Part shown: positions 17,088-26,591 of the stretch, one piece after another
Layout of the letters: the number at the start of each line of letters is the position of its first letter
How positions within the stretch are numbered: position 1 is the first letter of the stretch
Source: SHAN690 sp041391765
GTDB lineage: Bacteria; Bacteroidota; Bacteroidia; Flavobacteriales_G; Salibacteraceae
Length of the DNA: 64,000 bases
Direction of reading: 5' to 3'
NCBI GenBank assembly: GCA_041391765.1
Contig: JAWKNJ010000028.1
Coordinates: 25,579 to 89,578 of the forward strand
Notes under the pieces: generated by a model
What the model was told of the DNA's origin: nothing
The model's input: the letters and a program-made list of their open reading frames with translations, nothing else
The model's database searches: none
Program-made: the position numbers and the translations under genes

Positions 17088-18353
17088 ATGCGAAATACGT
17101 GGGTGAGCCTAACCGGCAGAATGTTGCTCTCAGCAGGCATTTTGTCTCTGCTCCTAATGTCATCGCCAGTCAGCGCCCAAGATGGTGAGGCGCTTTTTAA
17201 AGCCAACTGTACTGCATGTCACAAGATTGACAAAAAAATGATCGGACCCGCGCTGAAAGGCGCGCGAACCAAGTGGGCTGAAAGAACTGGTGGTGATGAA
17301 TCGATCATTTCATGGGTCAAGAACTCTCAGGGATACATCAAATCATCAGGCGATTCTTATGCAAAGAATTTATTCGCTGAATTCAACAACAGCGTAATGA
17401 CTCCAATGGCCTTGTCGGATGATGAGGTATTGGCAGTTCTAGACTACGTAGACAATTATGTAGAACCTGTTGCTACAGGTGGTGGAGAAGTTACCTCAGG
17501 TGGAGAAGTGGTTACCGAGTCTGCTGATCCAACCCTATGGTTGATCCTGATCGTTGTTATCCTGTTTGTCGTCTTCCGTGTTCTGTGGGGTGTTTCGAAA
17601 AACCTTGAGAGCCTTAACCGTCAAAAAGATGGGGATGCTGCTGCGGAGGAAGTTGACTTCATTGGTTATTTGGTTAATTACTTTAAGAAGAATCAAGCAT
17701 TGACAGTTATCGTCATTGTTGTTATCGCGGCATACATCACGGTTCTGGGCTGGGACTGGTTAAATGGAGTAGGTGTTTATCAAAGCTATCAGCCAAAGCA
17801 ACCAATCTGGTTCTCACACAAAATTCACGCTGGGCAGAACGGCATTAACTGTGTTTATTGCCACAACTCTGCAGAGAAAGGTAAAGCAGCAGGCATTCCA
17901 TCTGTGAATATCTGTATGAACTGTCACATGGGTGTTCCTGAAGGTAAACAAACTGGAACCAAAGAGATCGCTAAAATTTACGATGCCATTGGATGGGATC
18001 CTGACAAGCTTCAGTACATCGAAGGATACGAGCAGAAACCAATCGAATGGGTAAGAATCCACAACCTTCAAGACTTTGTTTACTTTAACCACAGCCAGCA
18101 CGTTGTTGTTGGTAAGCAGGAGTGTCAGACTTGTCACGGTCCAATCGAGGAGATGGATGAGGTTTACCAATATTCGGAATTGACCATGGGATGGTGTATT
18201 AACTGTCACCGCGAAACAGATGTTACCATGGAAGGTAACGGCTACTACGAGCGTATTCATGACGATCTAGTTGAGAAGCATAAGGAAGAAGGGCTTGAGT
18301 CCTTTAAAGTGGAGCACATCGGTGGTCTTGAATGCGTTAAGTGTCACTATTAA
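17088..18353 (+). CDS. actA: Alternative complex III subunit A: multiheme cytochrome c with fused N-terminal cytochrome
   Basis: ActA (421 residues) carries electrons in the quinol-oxidising alternative complex III on the periplasmic side of the inner membrane. After a signal peptide (ending PVSAQ) comes a monoheme class I cytochrome domain (CTACH, residues ~43-47, with a distal MTPMALSDDE methionine segment). Two hydrophobic segments follow (about 150-165 and 205-222). The classical ActA part then has five CxxCH motifs: CVYCH, CMNCH, CQTCH, CINCH and CVKCH, the last near the C-terminus. Six heme sites in total exceed the five of the characterised Rhodothermus ActA because of the N-terminal fusion, which is frequent in Bacteroidota. 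It is the first gene of the eight-gene respiratory operon. Confidence 0.93.
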   Translation: MRNTWVSLTGRMLLSAGILSLLLMSSPVSAQDGEALFKANCTACHKIDKKMIGPALKGARTKWAERTGGDESIISWVKNSQGYIKSSGDSYAKNLFAEFNNSVMTPMALSDDEVLAVLDYVDNYVEPVATGGGEVTSGGEVVTESADPTLWLILIVVILFVVFRVLWGVSKNLESLNRQKDGDAAAEEVDFIGYLVNYFKKNQALTVIVIVVIAAYITVLGWDWLNGVGVYQSYQPKQPIWFSHKIHAGQNGINCVYCHNSAEKGKAAGIPSVNICMNCHMGVPEGKQTGTKEIAKIYDAIGWDPDKLQYIEGYEQKPIEWVRIHNLQDFVYFNHSQHVVVGKQECQTCHGPIEEMDEVYQYSELTMGWCINCHRETDVTMEGNGYYERIHDDLVEKHKEEGLESFKVEHIGGLECVKCHY

Positions 18354-18371
18354 TTGAACTGATTGAGCACT

Positions 18372-21300
18372 ATGAGTAACAATAAAATATATTGGAGAGG
18401 AACAGAAGAGCTTGAAAAGGATGCGGCATTCGTAAAGAATTCCCAGCGCGAGTTCTCTGAGGAATTGCCAATCGATCAGTTTTTGGGCAAAAAGGAACTC
18501 GACTCTACCAATACCAGTAGAAGAGATTTCTTGAAGTTCATGGGATTTGGAATCACTGCGGCTACATTGGCTGCCTGTGAGACTCCGGTCGTTAAGAGCT
18601 TGCCGTACGTAGTGAAGCCAAATGAAGTGATGCCCGGTATCGCTAACTATTATGCTTCTACCTACTTCGATGGATTCGATTATGCGAGCATCTTGGTTAA
18701 GACGCGTGAAGGTCGCCCAATCCATATCGAAGGAAACAAACTTTCTTCTGTTACAAAAGGTGGTGTAAGTGCACGTGTTAATTCATCTGTTCTCTCACTA
18801 TATGATACCAAACGCTACCAAAATCCAATGAAGGATGGCGCGGCAACTGATTGGGCTACTGCTGATTCTGAAATCAAATCGGCTCTTGAGTCTGCGAGAA
18901 TGAGTGGAGGTAATGTTCGCATTCTTTCTTCCACCATGATTAGTCCTTCATCGCTTGCTTTGATCAGTGAGATGAAAGCTTGGGTTGAGGGTGGAGAAGC
19001 TGGAGCTACGTTGAACCACGTCATGTATGATGCGGTTTCTGCTTCAGGTATGTTGGAAGCCAACAAGAGAACTCACGGTAAGGCGGTTATTCCTTCTTAT
19101 CGATTTGATATGGCGAAAGCGGTGGTGAGCATCAATGCCGATTTCTTGATCAACTGGATCAACCCGCTTGATTTCGCTAGTGGTTACGGCAAAATGAGAA
19201 ACCCTGAAACGGGAATGAGCCGTCACTATCAATTTGAATCTACTTTAACAACTACTGGTTCTAACGCGGATGTTCGTGGCGCAATCAAGCCATCTGAGCA
19301 AGGCGCTGTTGCCGTTATGTTATATAATGCCATTGCATCAATGATCGGTGGTTCATCTGTTGGAAGCGCAAGTCTGGTAAATGATGACAACAATGTAGCT
19401 TCTAAAGTTAGTGAAGCTGCCAAAGATCTTTGGGCAAACAAAGGCAAAGCGATTGTGGTTTGCGGATCAAACGATCCGAATGTTCAGGTTGTTGTAAATG
19501 GCATCAACGAGATGTTGGGTAGCTATGGCTCCACCATCGACATGAACAAGACCATCAATTTGAGAAAAGGAAGTGATGCGGCTGTTGCCACCTTGATCGG
19601 TGAAATGAACAGCGGATCAGTTTCTACGCTGATGGTGATGGACTGTGATCCAGCTTATACGATGCCAGCTTCTTGGGGCTTTGCGGATGCGCTTGCTAAC
19701 GTTACTAATAGAGTGTCATTTGCTGAGAAGCCTGACATGACATCTGCGCTTTGCAACTATGTATTGCCAGTTGGACACTACCTAGAGCAATGGAATGATG
19801 CAAACGCTGAGGGAGATGAGGTAACATTTACCCAGCCTGCTATCAATAAGATTTACAACACGCGTCAGTGGCAAGACTCATTCATGGCTTGGATGGGTAA
19901 GAATGGTTCTTACGATGACTATATGAAGTCAAGGTGGAATGGTGCTGCGACTATGGCTGAAGACCCATCGGTGATTTTCGCAAGTAGATGGAATAAATAC
20001 ATTCATGATGGAGTTGGCTCAATTGCCGCTGTTATGGCTGCCGCTCCAGCTGAAAGCGCAGCCGCTCCGGCACCAGTTGCGCCTGCTGATCAAGCTTCTG
20101 AAATGACTTCTTCGCCTGTAGCTTCTGCAGCCTCTGCAATCGCTGGAGCTTCTGAAGGATGGGAAGTTGATTTCTACGTGAAGACCGGAATCGGAACAGG
20201 TATCAATGGAGATAATCCTTGGTTACAAGAACTTCCCGATCCTGTTACTAAAGTTGTTTGGGATCACTACGCTACTATGAACCCAAAGGACATGGAGGCA
20301 GAAGGTTTGAACACCATGATGGGTGAGCAGCAGAAAGCCGGAATGATCCGCGTGAATGTTGGAGATCAGTCTATGGAACTTCCAGTTGTTGCGCTTCCAG
20401 GTCAAAAGAGAGGGACAATTGGTGTTGCTCTTGGATATGGTAAGGCTAAGGTTACCGAAGAAGGAGTGGAGAGAACGATTGGCTCTAACGCATTTGCAGT
20501 TCTTCCGGTAGTAAACGGATATGTTCAGTACAGCGCGCCATGTACATATGATAAATTGGAGATGCGATACAATCTTGCATCTACTCAAAGTTCTCACACC
20601 ATGATGGGTCGTAAGATCCTCAACGAAACGAGCTTGGATACGTTCAAGTCTGGTGGTAAGGATGTTTGGAACCCGGTCATCACAATTGCTGACTCATATG
20701 GAAAGCAGCGTGTTGTTGAAGATCTTGACCTTTGGAATGAGCACGCAATTGATTTGGGTCACCGTTGGGGACTTTCAATAGACTTGAACACTTGTATCGG
20801 TTGTGGTGCTTGTGTTACAGCTTGTCACTCTGAAAACAATGTTCCAATTGTTGGTAAGGATGAAGTGAATCGTATGCGTACCATGAGTTGGCTGCGAATC
20901 GACAGATACTACAGTAGCGATGCTGATCCAGAACTTCACGGAGACATCAATCAGGCAAAGGATTACCACGCGATGGAAGTTCCATCTGAGTATCCTGAAG
21001 TTGGTTTCATGCCTGTTATGTGCCAGCATTGTAATCACGCTCCATGTGAAACTGTTTGTCCTGTTGCTGCAACTACGCACAGCGATGAAGGTTTCAACCA
21101 AATGGCTTACAACCGTTGCATCGGTACGCGTTATTGTGCTAACAACTGTCCTTACAAGGTTCGTAGATTTAATTGGTTCAACTACGTTGCTGATCCTAAG
21201 TTCACCAACTTGAACCCTGCACAGGATGACTTGGCAAGAATGGTATTGAATCCTGATGTTGTTGTTCGTTCACGAGGTGTAATGGAGAAGTGTAGCATGT

Positions 21301-21569
21301 GTGTTCAGCGCGTTCAGGCTGGTAAGTTGGCGGCTAAGAAAGCCGGAGAGCCAGTTGCTGATGGTGCCATTCAAACAGCCTGCGCGGCCTCCTGTCCTAC
21401 AAATGCGATCACATTTGGTGATATCAACGATAAAGGATCGAAAGTGAGAAACGATGCTCAGAATGATAGAGCATATCACTTGCTTGAAGAGGTTGGTGTT
21501 AAGCCAAATGTTTGGTATCAAACTAAGGTTAGAAATTCAATAGAAACTGCAGCAGAACAAACTGCTTGA
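18372..21569 (+). CDS. actB: Alternative complex III subunit B: iron-sulfur / molybdopterin-like protein
   Basis: ActB (1065 residues from ATG 18372; a TTG nine bases upstream is less likely) is the large peripheral subunit. A twin-arginine signal (SRRDFLKFMGFGITAATLAAC, about residues 48-68) directs it to the periplasmic face. The middle resembles molybdopterin oxidoreductases, but in this family it carries no cofactor. An Ala/Pro/Ser-rich linker (about residues 557-600) precedes the C-terminal ferredoxin-like part. That part has four cysteine clusters: CIGCGACVTAC, CQHCNHAPCETVC, CIGTRYCANNC and a split CSMC...ACAASC cluster, which can hold the 3-4 Fe-S centres known for ActB. The gene is 18 bases after actA and 23 before actC. 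Confidence 0.95.
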   Translation: MSNNKIYWRGTEELEKDAAFVKNSQREFSEELPIDQFLGKKELDSTNTSRRDFLKFMGFGITAATLAACETPVVKSLPYVVKPNEVMPGIANYYASTYFDGFDYASILVKTREGRPIHIEGNKLSSVTKGGVSARVNSSVLSLYDTKRYQNPMKDGAATDWATADSEIKSALESARMSGGNVRILSSTMISPSSLALISEMKAWVEGGEAGATLNHVMYDAVSASGMLEANKRTHGKAVIPSYRFDMAKAVVSINADFLINWINPLDFASGYGKMRNPETGMSRHYQFESTLTTTGSNADVRGAIKPSEQGAVAVMLYNAIASMIGGSSVGSASLVNDDNNVASKVSEAAKDLWANKGKAIVVCGSNDPNVQVVVNGINEMLGSYGSTIDMNKTINLRKGSDAAVATLIGEMNSGSVSTLMVMDCDPAYTMPASWGFADALANVTNRVSFAEKPDMTSALCNYVLPVGHYLEQWNDANAEGDEVTFTQPAINKIYNTRQWQDSFMAWMGKNGSYDDYMKSRWNGAATMAEDPSVIFASRWNKYIHDGVGSIAAVMAAAPAESAAAPAPVAPADQASEMTSSPVASAASAIAGASEGWEVDFYVKTGIGTGINGDNPWLQELPDPVTKVVWDHYATMNPKDMEAEGLNTMMGEQQKAGMIRVNVGDQSMELPVVALPGQKRGTIGVALGYGKAKVTEEGVERTIGSNAFAVLPVVNGYVQYSAPCTYDKLEMRYNLASTQSSHTMMGRKILNETSLDTFKSGGKDVWNPVITIADSYGKQRVVEDLDLWNEHAIDLGHRWGLSIDLNTCIGCGACVTACHSENNVPIVGKDEVNRMRTMSWLRIDRYYSSDADPELHGDINQAKDYHAMEVPSEYPEVGFMPVMCQHCNHAPCETVCPVAATTHSDEGFNQMAYNRCIGTRYCANNCPYKVRRFNWFNYVADPKFTNLNPAQDDLARMVLNPDVVVRSRGVMEKCSMCVQRVQAGKLAAKKAGEPVADGAIQTACAASCPTNAITFGDINDKGSKVRNDAQNDRAYHLLEEVGVKPNVWYQTKVRNSIETAAEQTA

Positions 21570-21592
21570 TCATAAAGAATTAGAGAGTTCAC

Positions 21593-22972
21593 ATGCATAA
21601 AGAATCGGCCATAAGAGAACCACTCATCCTCGGTGATAAGACGTATCACCAGATTACAGAGGATGTATGTGCTCCTGTAGAAGGAAAAGCCAATAAGTAC
21701 TGGTACACAGTATTCAGCATCGCGGTGATGGTATCACTTTGGGGTGTTGGATGTATCCTTTACACCATTGGAAGAGGTATTGGTGTTTGGGGGTTGAACA
21801 CCACTGTTGATTGGGCCTGGGACATCACCAACTTCGTTTGGTGGGTCGGTATTGGTCACGCGGGAACTCTGATATCTGCGGTACTTCTTTTGTTCCGTCA
21901 GAAGTGGAGAATGGCGATCAATCGCTCTGCAGAGGCGATGACAATCTTCGCGGTAATGATGGCAGCCTTATTCCCTGGAATTCACATGGGACGTATCTGG
22001 ATGGCATATTGGGTGTTCCCAATTCCAAACCAATTCGGATCGCTTTGGGTGAACTTTAATAGTCCGCTACTTTGGGACGTGTTCGCGATCTCAACTTATT
22101 TCTCTGTATCGCTTGTGTTCTGGTACATCGGACTTATTCCTGATTTTGCCACAATCCGTGACCGTGCTGTCAAGCCGGTTTCTAAGATGGCGTATAGCAT
22201 CTTAAGCTTCGGATGGACTGGAAACGCGAAGGCCTGGATTCGTTTTGAAGAGGTTTCATTGGTTTTGGCTGGTTTGGCAACACCTCTTGTATTCTCAGTT
22301 CACTCAATCGTATCTATGGACTTTGCCACATCAGTGATTCCAGGTTGGCATACAACAATTTTCCCACCATACTTCGTGGCTGGTGCGATCTTCTCAGGAT
22401 TCGCGATGGTGCAAACGCTTTTGTTGATCGCAAGAAAGGTGTTGAGCCTTGAATCCTACATTACGGTGAAGCACGTTGAGTACATGAACATTGTAATTGT
22501 AATTACAGGTTCTATGGTCGGAACGGCCTACTTATCTGAATTATTCATCTCTTGGTATTCAGGAGTAGAATATGAAGGATATGCTTTCATGAACAGAGCA
22601 ACCGGACCATACTGGTGGGCTTACTGGAGCATGATGACATGTAACGTGATCACCCCGCAGCTGTTTTGGTTCAAGGGTATCCGCAGAAGTTTGATCGCTT
22701 CTTTCATCCTTTCAATCTTCGTAAACATTGGTATGTGGTTCGAGCGATTCGTGATCATCGTTACCTCACTACACAGAGACTTTTTACCATCAAACTGGGG
22801 TATGTTCCACCCAACATTCGTTGATATCGGAATCTTCCTTGGTACGATTGGAATCTTCTTTACACTTTTCTTGTTGTTCAGCCGATTCTTCCCAGTTTTA
22901 GCGTTGAACGAATTGAAGAGTATTTTAAAATCTTCAGGTGATAACTATAAAAAGCAGCACCACAATGAGTAA
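21593..22972 (+). CDS. actC: Alternative complex III subunit C, NrfD-like membrane quinol-binding subunit
   Basis: ActC (459 residues) is a polytopic inner-membrane protein of the NrfD/PsrC family with about ten transmembrane helices. It is thought to form one quinol-binding site and possibly part of a proton pathway. Recognisable features are WWVGIGHAGTLISAVLLLFRQKWR, PGIHMGRIWMAYWVFPIPNQ and the charged helix ends near HSIVSMDFATSVIPGWHTTIF. The C-terminus (KKQHHNE) overlaps the actD start in the string ATGAGTAA (22965-22972), so the two are translationally coupled. Confidence 0.95.
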   Translation: MHKESAIREPLILGDKTYHQITEDVCAPVEGKANKYWYTVFSIAVMVSLWGVGCILYTIGRGIGVWGLNTTVDWAWDITNFVWWVGIGHAGTLISAVLLLFRQKWRMAINRSAEAMTIFAVMMAALFPGIHMGRIWMAYWVFPIPNQFGSLWVNFNSPLLWDVFAISTYFSVSLVFWYIGLIPDFATIRDRAVKPVSKMAYSILSFGWTGNAKAWIRFEEVSLVLAGLATPLVFSVHSIVSMDFATSVIPGWHTTIFPPYFVAGAIFSGFAMVQTLLLIARKVLSLESYITVKHVEYMNIVIVITGSMVGTAYLSELFISWYSGVEYEGYAFMNRATGPYWWAYWSMMTCNVITPQLFWFKGIRRSLIASFILSIFVNIGMWFERFVIIVTSLHRDFLPSNWGMFHPTFVDIGIFLGTIGIFFTLFLLFSRFFPVLALNELKSILKSSGDNYKKQHHNE

Positions 22973-23489
22973 GGCGATATACGCATTATACAATGACGAT
23001 GAGGTGATGGTAAATGGTGCTAAAGCCATTCTTGCCAAGAACATTCGTATTAAGGATGTTTATTCACCTTTCCCAATCCACGGACTAGAAGTGGTGTTGG
23101 GTATAAAGTGGACACGGTTGGCCATCAACGCCTTCATTTATGGACTCACTGCTACAACGCTTGCTTTGTTAGGTATGTGGTTTTTTATGATCGATGATTG
23201 GGCCATGAACATTGGTGGTAAGCCTAGTTTCCATTTATATGAGAACTTACCTGCATTCATTCCAATCACATTTGAGTTCACGGTTTTGTGCGCAGCTCAT
23301 GGCATGGCGATTACTTATTTGATCAGAAACAGGACACTTCCAGGTGTAAAGGCAAGAAACCCACACCCTAGAACAACAGATGATCATTTCGCTATTGAGA
23401 TTGATCGTCATGAGAATGAAGGTATTTCTGATGATGACATCAAAGCCATTCTTCAGGCAACAAATCCGGTTGAAATTTTTGAGAAGTAA
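22965..23489 (+). CDS. actD: Alternative complex III subunit D (DUF3341)
   Basis: ActD (174 residues) starts at ATG 22965 (MSKAIYALYNDDEVM); an upstream in-frame ATG at 22938 inside actC is unlikely. It is a DUF3341 protein with two central transmembrane helices (about 50-75 and 95-120) and soluble ends. HGLEVVLGIKWTR lies before the first helix and DDHFAIEID near the C-terminus. It is an integral small subunit of the complex without cofactors. The start overlaps actC by eight bases and the end overlaps actE by one base (TAATG), so expression is tightly coupled. Confidence 0.93.
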   Translation: MSKAIYALYNDDEVMVNGAKAILAKNIRIKDVYSPFPIHGLEVVLGIKWTRLAINAFIYGLTATTLALLGMWFFMIDDWAMNIGGKPSFHLYENLPAFIPITFEFTVLCAAHGMAITYLIRNRTLPGVKARNPHPRTTDDHFAIEIDRHENEGISDDDIKAILQATNPVEIFEK

Positions 23490-24127
23490 TGATGAAGATC
23501 AAAAGCATAGAAACGGTTTCGAAAGTACTGGCGGTTTCCGCTATTGCTTTCATGACTAGCTGCAGTCCTGATCCTCAAAGTCCAGGTGTTGAGTACATGC
23601 CTGACATGTACAGAACTCCGGCTTTGGAGCCATACTCAGGAAACAGTAATTATCCTGATAGCATGGAGGCGCGAGTTCCTGCTGAGGGTAGTATTCCGCG
23701 AGGCTATTTACCGTACGGAATTCCAAATTCAAACGAAGGATACGAGATGGCCGGTCAACTTTTGAAAAATCCACTGCCAAAATCAGAGGCTGTATTGGCT
23801 GATGGCAAGGTGATTTATTCTAAGTATTGCCAGCATTGTCATGGTAAAGATGGAGCAGGTGATGGACCTACAGTTACTGCTGGTCATCCACCTCCCCCAG
23901 CCTATAACAGTGCTGCATTGAAGACACTTCCTGAAGGAAAGATGTTTCACACGATTACTTACGGAAAGAACTTAATGGGGTCGCATGCTTCTCAATTGAA
24001 CGCTGAAGAGCGTTGGAAAGTGATCCGATACGTGCAAACACTTCAAGGTCCTGCAGAAGAAGCTGAAGCTCCCACAGAGTCGGCTGAAGCTGCAGCAAGC
24101 ACTGATGAAACAGCAATGAATAACTAA
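23489..24127 (+). CDS. actE: Alternative complex III subunit E: monoheme cytochrome c lipoprotein
   Basis: ActE (212 residues) is a membrane-anchored cytochrome c. The signal ends in a lipobox-like AFMTSC, so C25 is probably lipidated. A proline-rich linker (MPDMYRTPALEPY, IPRGYLPYGIP) leads into a class I cytochrome domain with CQHCH and a distal methionine in NLMGSHASQL. The C-terminus after about residue 185 is an Ala/Glu/Thr-rich tail. It shuttles electrons out of alternative complex III toward the oxidase encoded just downstream. It overlaps the actD stop by one base. Confidence 0.93.
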   Translation: MMKIKSIETVSKVLAVSAIAFMTSCSPDPQSPGVEYMPDMYRTPALEPYSGNSNYPDSMEARVPAEGSIPRGYLPYGIPNSNEGYEMAGQLLKNPLPKSEAVLADGKVIYSKYCQHCHGKDGAGDGPTVTAGHPPPPAYNSAALKTLPEGKMFHTITYGKNLMGSHASQLNAEERWKVIRYVQTLQGPAEEAEAPTESAEAAASTDETAMNN

Positions 24128-24141
24128 ACCAGAGCCCGAAC

Positions 24142-25344
24142 ATGGAATATATTTTTGAAGGAAAGGCGAGGAGAAACACATTCATCCTGATGGGGGTGGG
24201 TTTGGTGTTATTCCTCTTGGGAGCCATTATGACCCACGAGCACGTTGGTCAACGTTTGTGGACTAGCATTTTCATCAGTAGTTTCTTCTTCTTTGGGGTT
24301 GGACTTGCTGCTTTGTTTTTTATCGCTGTTCAGTACGCTGCTGAAGCAGGTTGGGGTGTTGTTTTCAAGCGAGTCATGGAAGCAATCGCGTCTTATTTGC
24401 CAATAGGAGCGATCACCTTGATTATCGTATTCATTGGTGGATCGCTGCATTTGCATCATATCTTTCATTGGATGGACCCAGAATTGTATGATCCTAACTC
24501 AGAGCACTACGATCAGCTGATCGCGCACAAACAGCCGTATCTAAATCAAGTGTTTTGGTGGGGTAGAACCTTGGCTTATTTGGCTGTATACATTCTATTC
24601 ATGCGTATTTTCAAAAAGCGCTCGTTGGAAGAAGATGGACTATCGGCTACAGATAAAGCGTTCTTCATTAAAAATCAGACACTAGCAGCAATTTTCTTGG
24701 TGTTCTTCGGATACACGGTAATGACATTTAGTTGGGATTGGATCATGAGTGTAGATACGCATTGGTTCAGCACAATTTTCGGATGGTATATCTTCTCAGG
24801 AATGTGGATCAGCGGAATGGTGATGATGGTGTTGATGACACATTACCTTAAGGGAAAGGGCTTAATGGAGTTTGTAAATGATAGCCACATGCACGATATG
24901 GGTAAGTGGGTGTTCGGAGTAAGCTTCCTGTGGACATACTTGTTCTTTTGTCAGTTCATGTTATACTGGTATTCGAACATTCCTGAAGAAATCACCTATT
25001 TCAAGGCGAGAATCGAAGATTATACCTGGACCTTCTGGGGAACGCTATTAATCAACTTTGCCTTCCCAATGTTGTTGCTTATGTCTAAGGACGCAAAGAG
25101 AAACGCGGGATTTATGGTATTCGTTGGAGCGATCATTTTCTTCGGTCACTGGATGGACGTATTCATGTTGGTTACTCCAGGTGCGATGAAAGATCATGGA
25201 ACAATTGGGTTGGTTGAAGTCGGGTCATTCCTTGCTTTCCTAGGCTTGTTCTTGTTCGTTGTGTTGGGAGCACTTTCCAAGCGCCCATTACTTGTGAAAG
25301 CTCATCCATATTTGGACGAAAGTTTACATCATCATATCAATTAA
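24142..25344 (+). CDS. actF: Alternative complex III subunit F, polytopic membrane protein
   Basis: ActF (400 residues) has about ten transmembrane helices and is related to ActC/NrfD but shorter. Markers include HIFHWMDPELYDPNSEHYDQ after the third helix, WWGRTLAYLAVYILFMRIFKKRSL, WDWIMSVDTHWFSTIFGWYIF and FGHWMDVFMLVTPG. These charged and aromatic stretches within the membrane are conserved in ActF and may take part in proton movement, which is not proven. Its stop lies 26 bases before coxB. Confidence 0.93.
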   Translation: MEYIFEGKARRNTFILMGVGLVLFLLGAIMTHEHVGQRLWTSIFISSFFFFGVGLAALFFIAVQYAAEAGWGVVFKRVMEAIASYLPIGAITLIIVFIGGSLHLHHIFHWMDPELYDPNSEHYDQLIAHKQPYLNQVFWWGRTLAYLAVYILFMRIFKKRSLEEDGLSATDKAFFIKNQTLAAIFLVFFGYTVMTFSWDWIMSVDTHWFSTIFGWYIFSGMWISGMVMMVLMTHYLKGKGLMEFVNDSHMHDMGKWVFGVSFLWTYLFFCQFMLYWYSNIPEEITYFKARIEDYTWTFWGTLLINFAFPMLLLMSKDAKRNAGFMVFVGAIIFFGHWMDVFMLVTPGAMKDHGTIGLVEVGSFLAFLGLFLFVVLGALSKRPLLVKAHPYLDESLHHHIN

Positions 25345-25370
25345 TTGTTGAGTAAGAAGTAAAAGACATT

Positions 25371-26585
25371 ATGGTAACTTTTCTGATCATTTTATCCATC
25401 GCACTGGCAGTATTAGCAGTTGGTCAGTTGATGCGTGTATTTGAAGCAACGTCAAAGCTTCGAGGTGATGTGAGTCCATTACCAACTGATGCCGAGAATA
25501 AGTATCAATCAAGAATGATGATTGTATTGATGCTGTCTTATTTTGGCTTTTTCATTTGGCTTATGGCTCGCTATGGAGGTCACTTGCTTCCAATTTCGGC
25601 ATCTGAGCACGGTGAAACATTGGATACTCTGTTGAATTTCAATTTCTGGATTATCATTTTGGTTTTCTTCATCACTCATATTTATCTATTCTACTTCGCG
25701 TTCAAATATGTTTTCAGTGCTGATAGAAAGGCATATTACTACACGCACAGCAATAAACTCGAATTACTTTGGACATTAGTTCCAGCAGCTTTCTTGGCTG
25801 TAATCATAGTTTACGGATTATCGTCTTGGATAGATATTACTGGAGAAGCACCTAAGGGTTCATTGACCATTGAATTGTATCCAAAGCAGTTTGACTGGAC
25901 TGCTCGATATGCCGGAAGTGATACGACTCTTGGTGCATCTAACTATAACATGATCTCGGCTACAAATCCGCTGGGGTTAATTACCAAGGGATCATTGGAG
26001 CAGATGACAGCTGAGGTGAAAGCAGAGATCGCTGAATTGCAGGAGGCATATGATGCAGCGCCTGAAGGAGGTTTGGCTAAAGAAGAGCTAGAAGAGAAAA
26101 TTGCTAAGAAAAATCGACAGCTGGATAGAATTAACTCATTTGGTTCATTGGACGCAGCCAGTTTGGCTGGTGGGGACGATGATATCTTGGTAAAGAGTGA
26201 ATTTGTTATTCCCCGTGGTAAGGAGGTTAGTTTTAAGTTTAGAAGCCGTGATGTTATTCACAGCGCCTACATGCCTCACTTCAGAGCTCAGATGAACTGT
26301 GTTCCTGGAATGGTGACATCATTTCACTTTAAGCCCACCATCACCACGGCTGAAATGAAGGAGATCACGCAGAAGGATGATTTTGAATACATACTCCTGT
26401 GTAATAAGATTTGTGGTGCTGCGCACTACAACATGCAAATGACCATCAAGGTGGTTGAGCCTGAAGAGTTCAATAAATGGATGGCCGAACAAAAAACATT
26501 TGCGGAGTCGATTGCTCCAGCGGATGAGACTACTGCTGTTAAGGCAGAGGAAAACGGTAACGAAATATCAATGATCGCACAATAA
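25371..26585 (+). CDS. coxB: Cytochrome c oxidase subunit II
   Basis: Subunit II (404 residues) receives electrons from cytochrome c through the CuA centre. An N-terminal helix and two further helices (about 45-70 and 85-110) precede the periplasmic cupredoxin domain. CuA ligands are visible: IHSAYMPHFRAQMNCVPG supplies the first histidine, and CNKICGAAHYNM supplies the two cysteines, histidine and methionine. The glutamate often present between the cysteines is a lysine here, as in many Bacteroidota. A helical, glutamate/lysine-rich insertion (about residues 208-255) separates the early strands from DDILVKSEFVIPRG and looks like a coiled-coil hairpin. The operon position next to actF indicates a functional supercomplex with alternative complex III. 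Confidence 0.95.
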   Translation: MVTFLIILSIALAVLAVGQLMRVFEATSKLRGDVSPLPTDAENKYQSRMMIVLMLSYFGFFIWLMARYGGHLLPISASEHGETLDTLLNFNFWIIILVFFITHIYLFYFAFKYVFSADRKAYYYTHSNKLELLWTLVPAAFLAVIIVYGLSSWIDITGEAPKGSLTIELYPKQFDWTARYAGSDTTLGASNYNMISATNPLGLITKGSLEQMTAEVKAEIAELQEAYDAAPEGGLAKEELEEKIAKKNRQLDRINSFGSLDAASLAGGDDDILVKSEFVIPRGKEVSFKFRSRDVIHSAYMPHFRAQMNCVPGMVTSFHFKPTITTAEMKEITQKDDFEYILLCNKICGAAHYNMQMTIKVVEPEEFNKWMAEQKTFAESIAPADETTAVKAEENGNEISMIAQ

Positions 26586-26591
26586 GGAGAT

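Noticed and set aside
22938..22964. Upstream start for actD
   Set aside because: The nine extra residues are inside the actC end; ATGAGTAA overlap at 22965 gives the usual ActD start MSKAIYALY.
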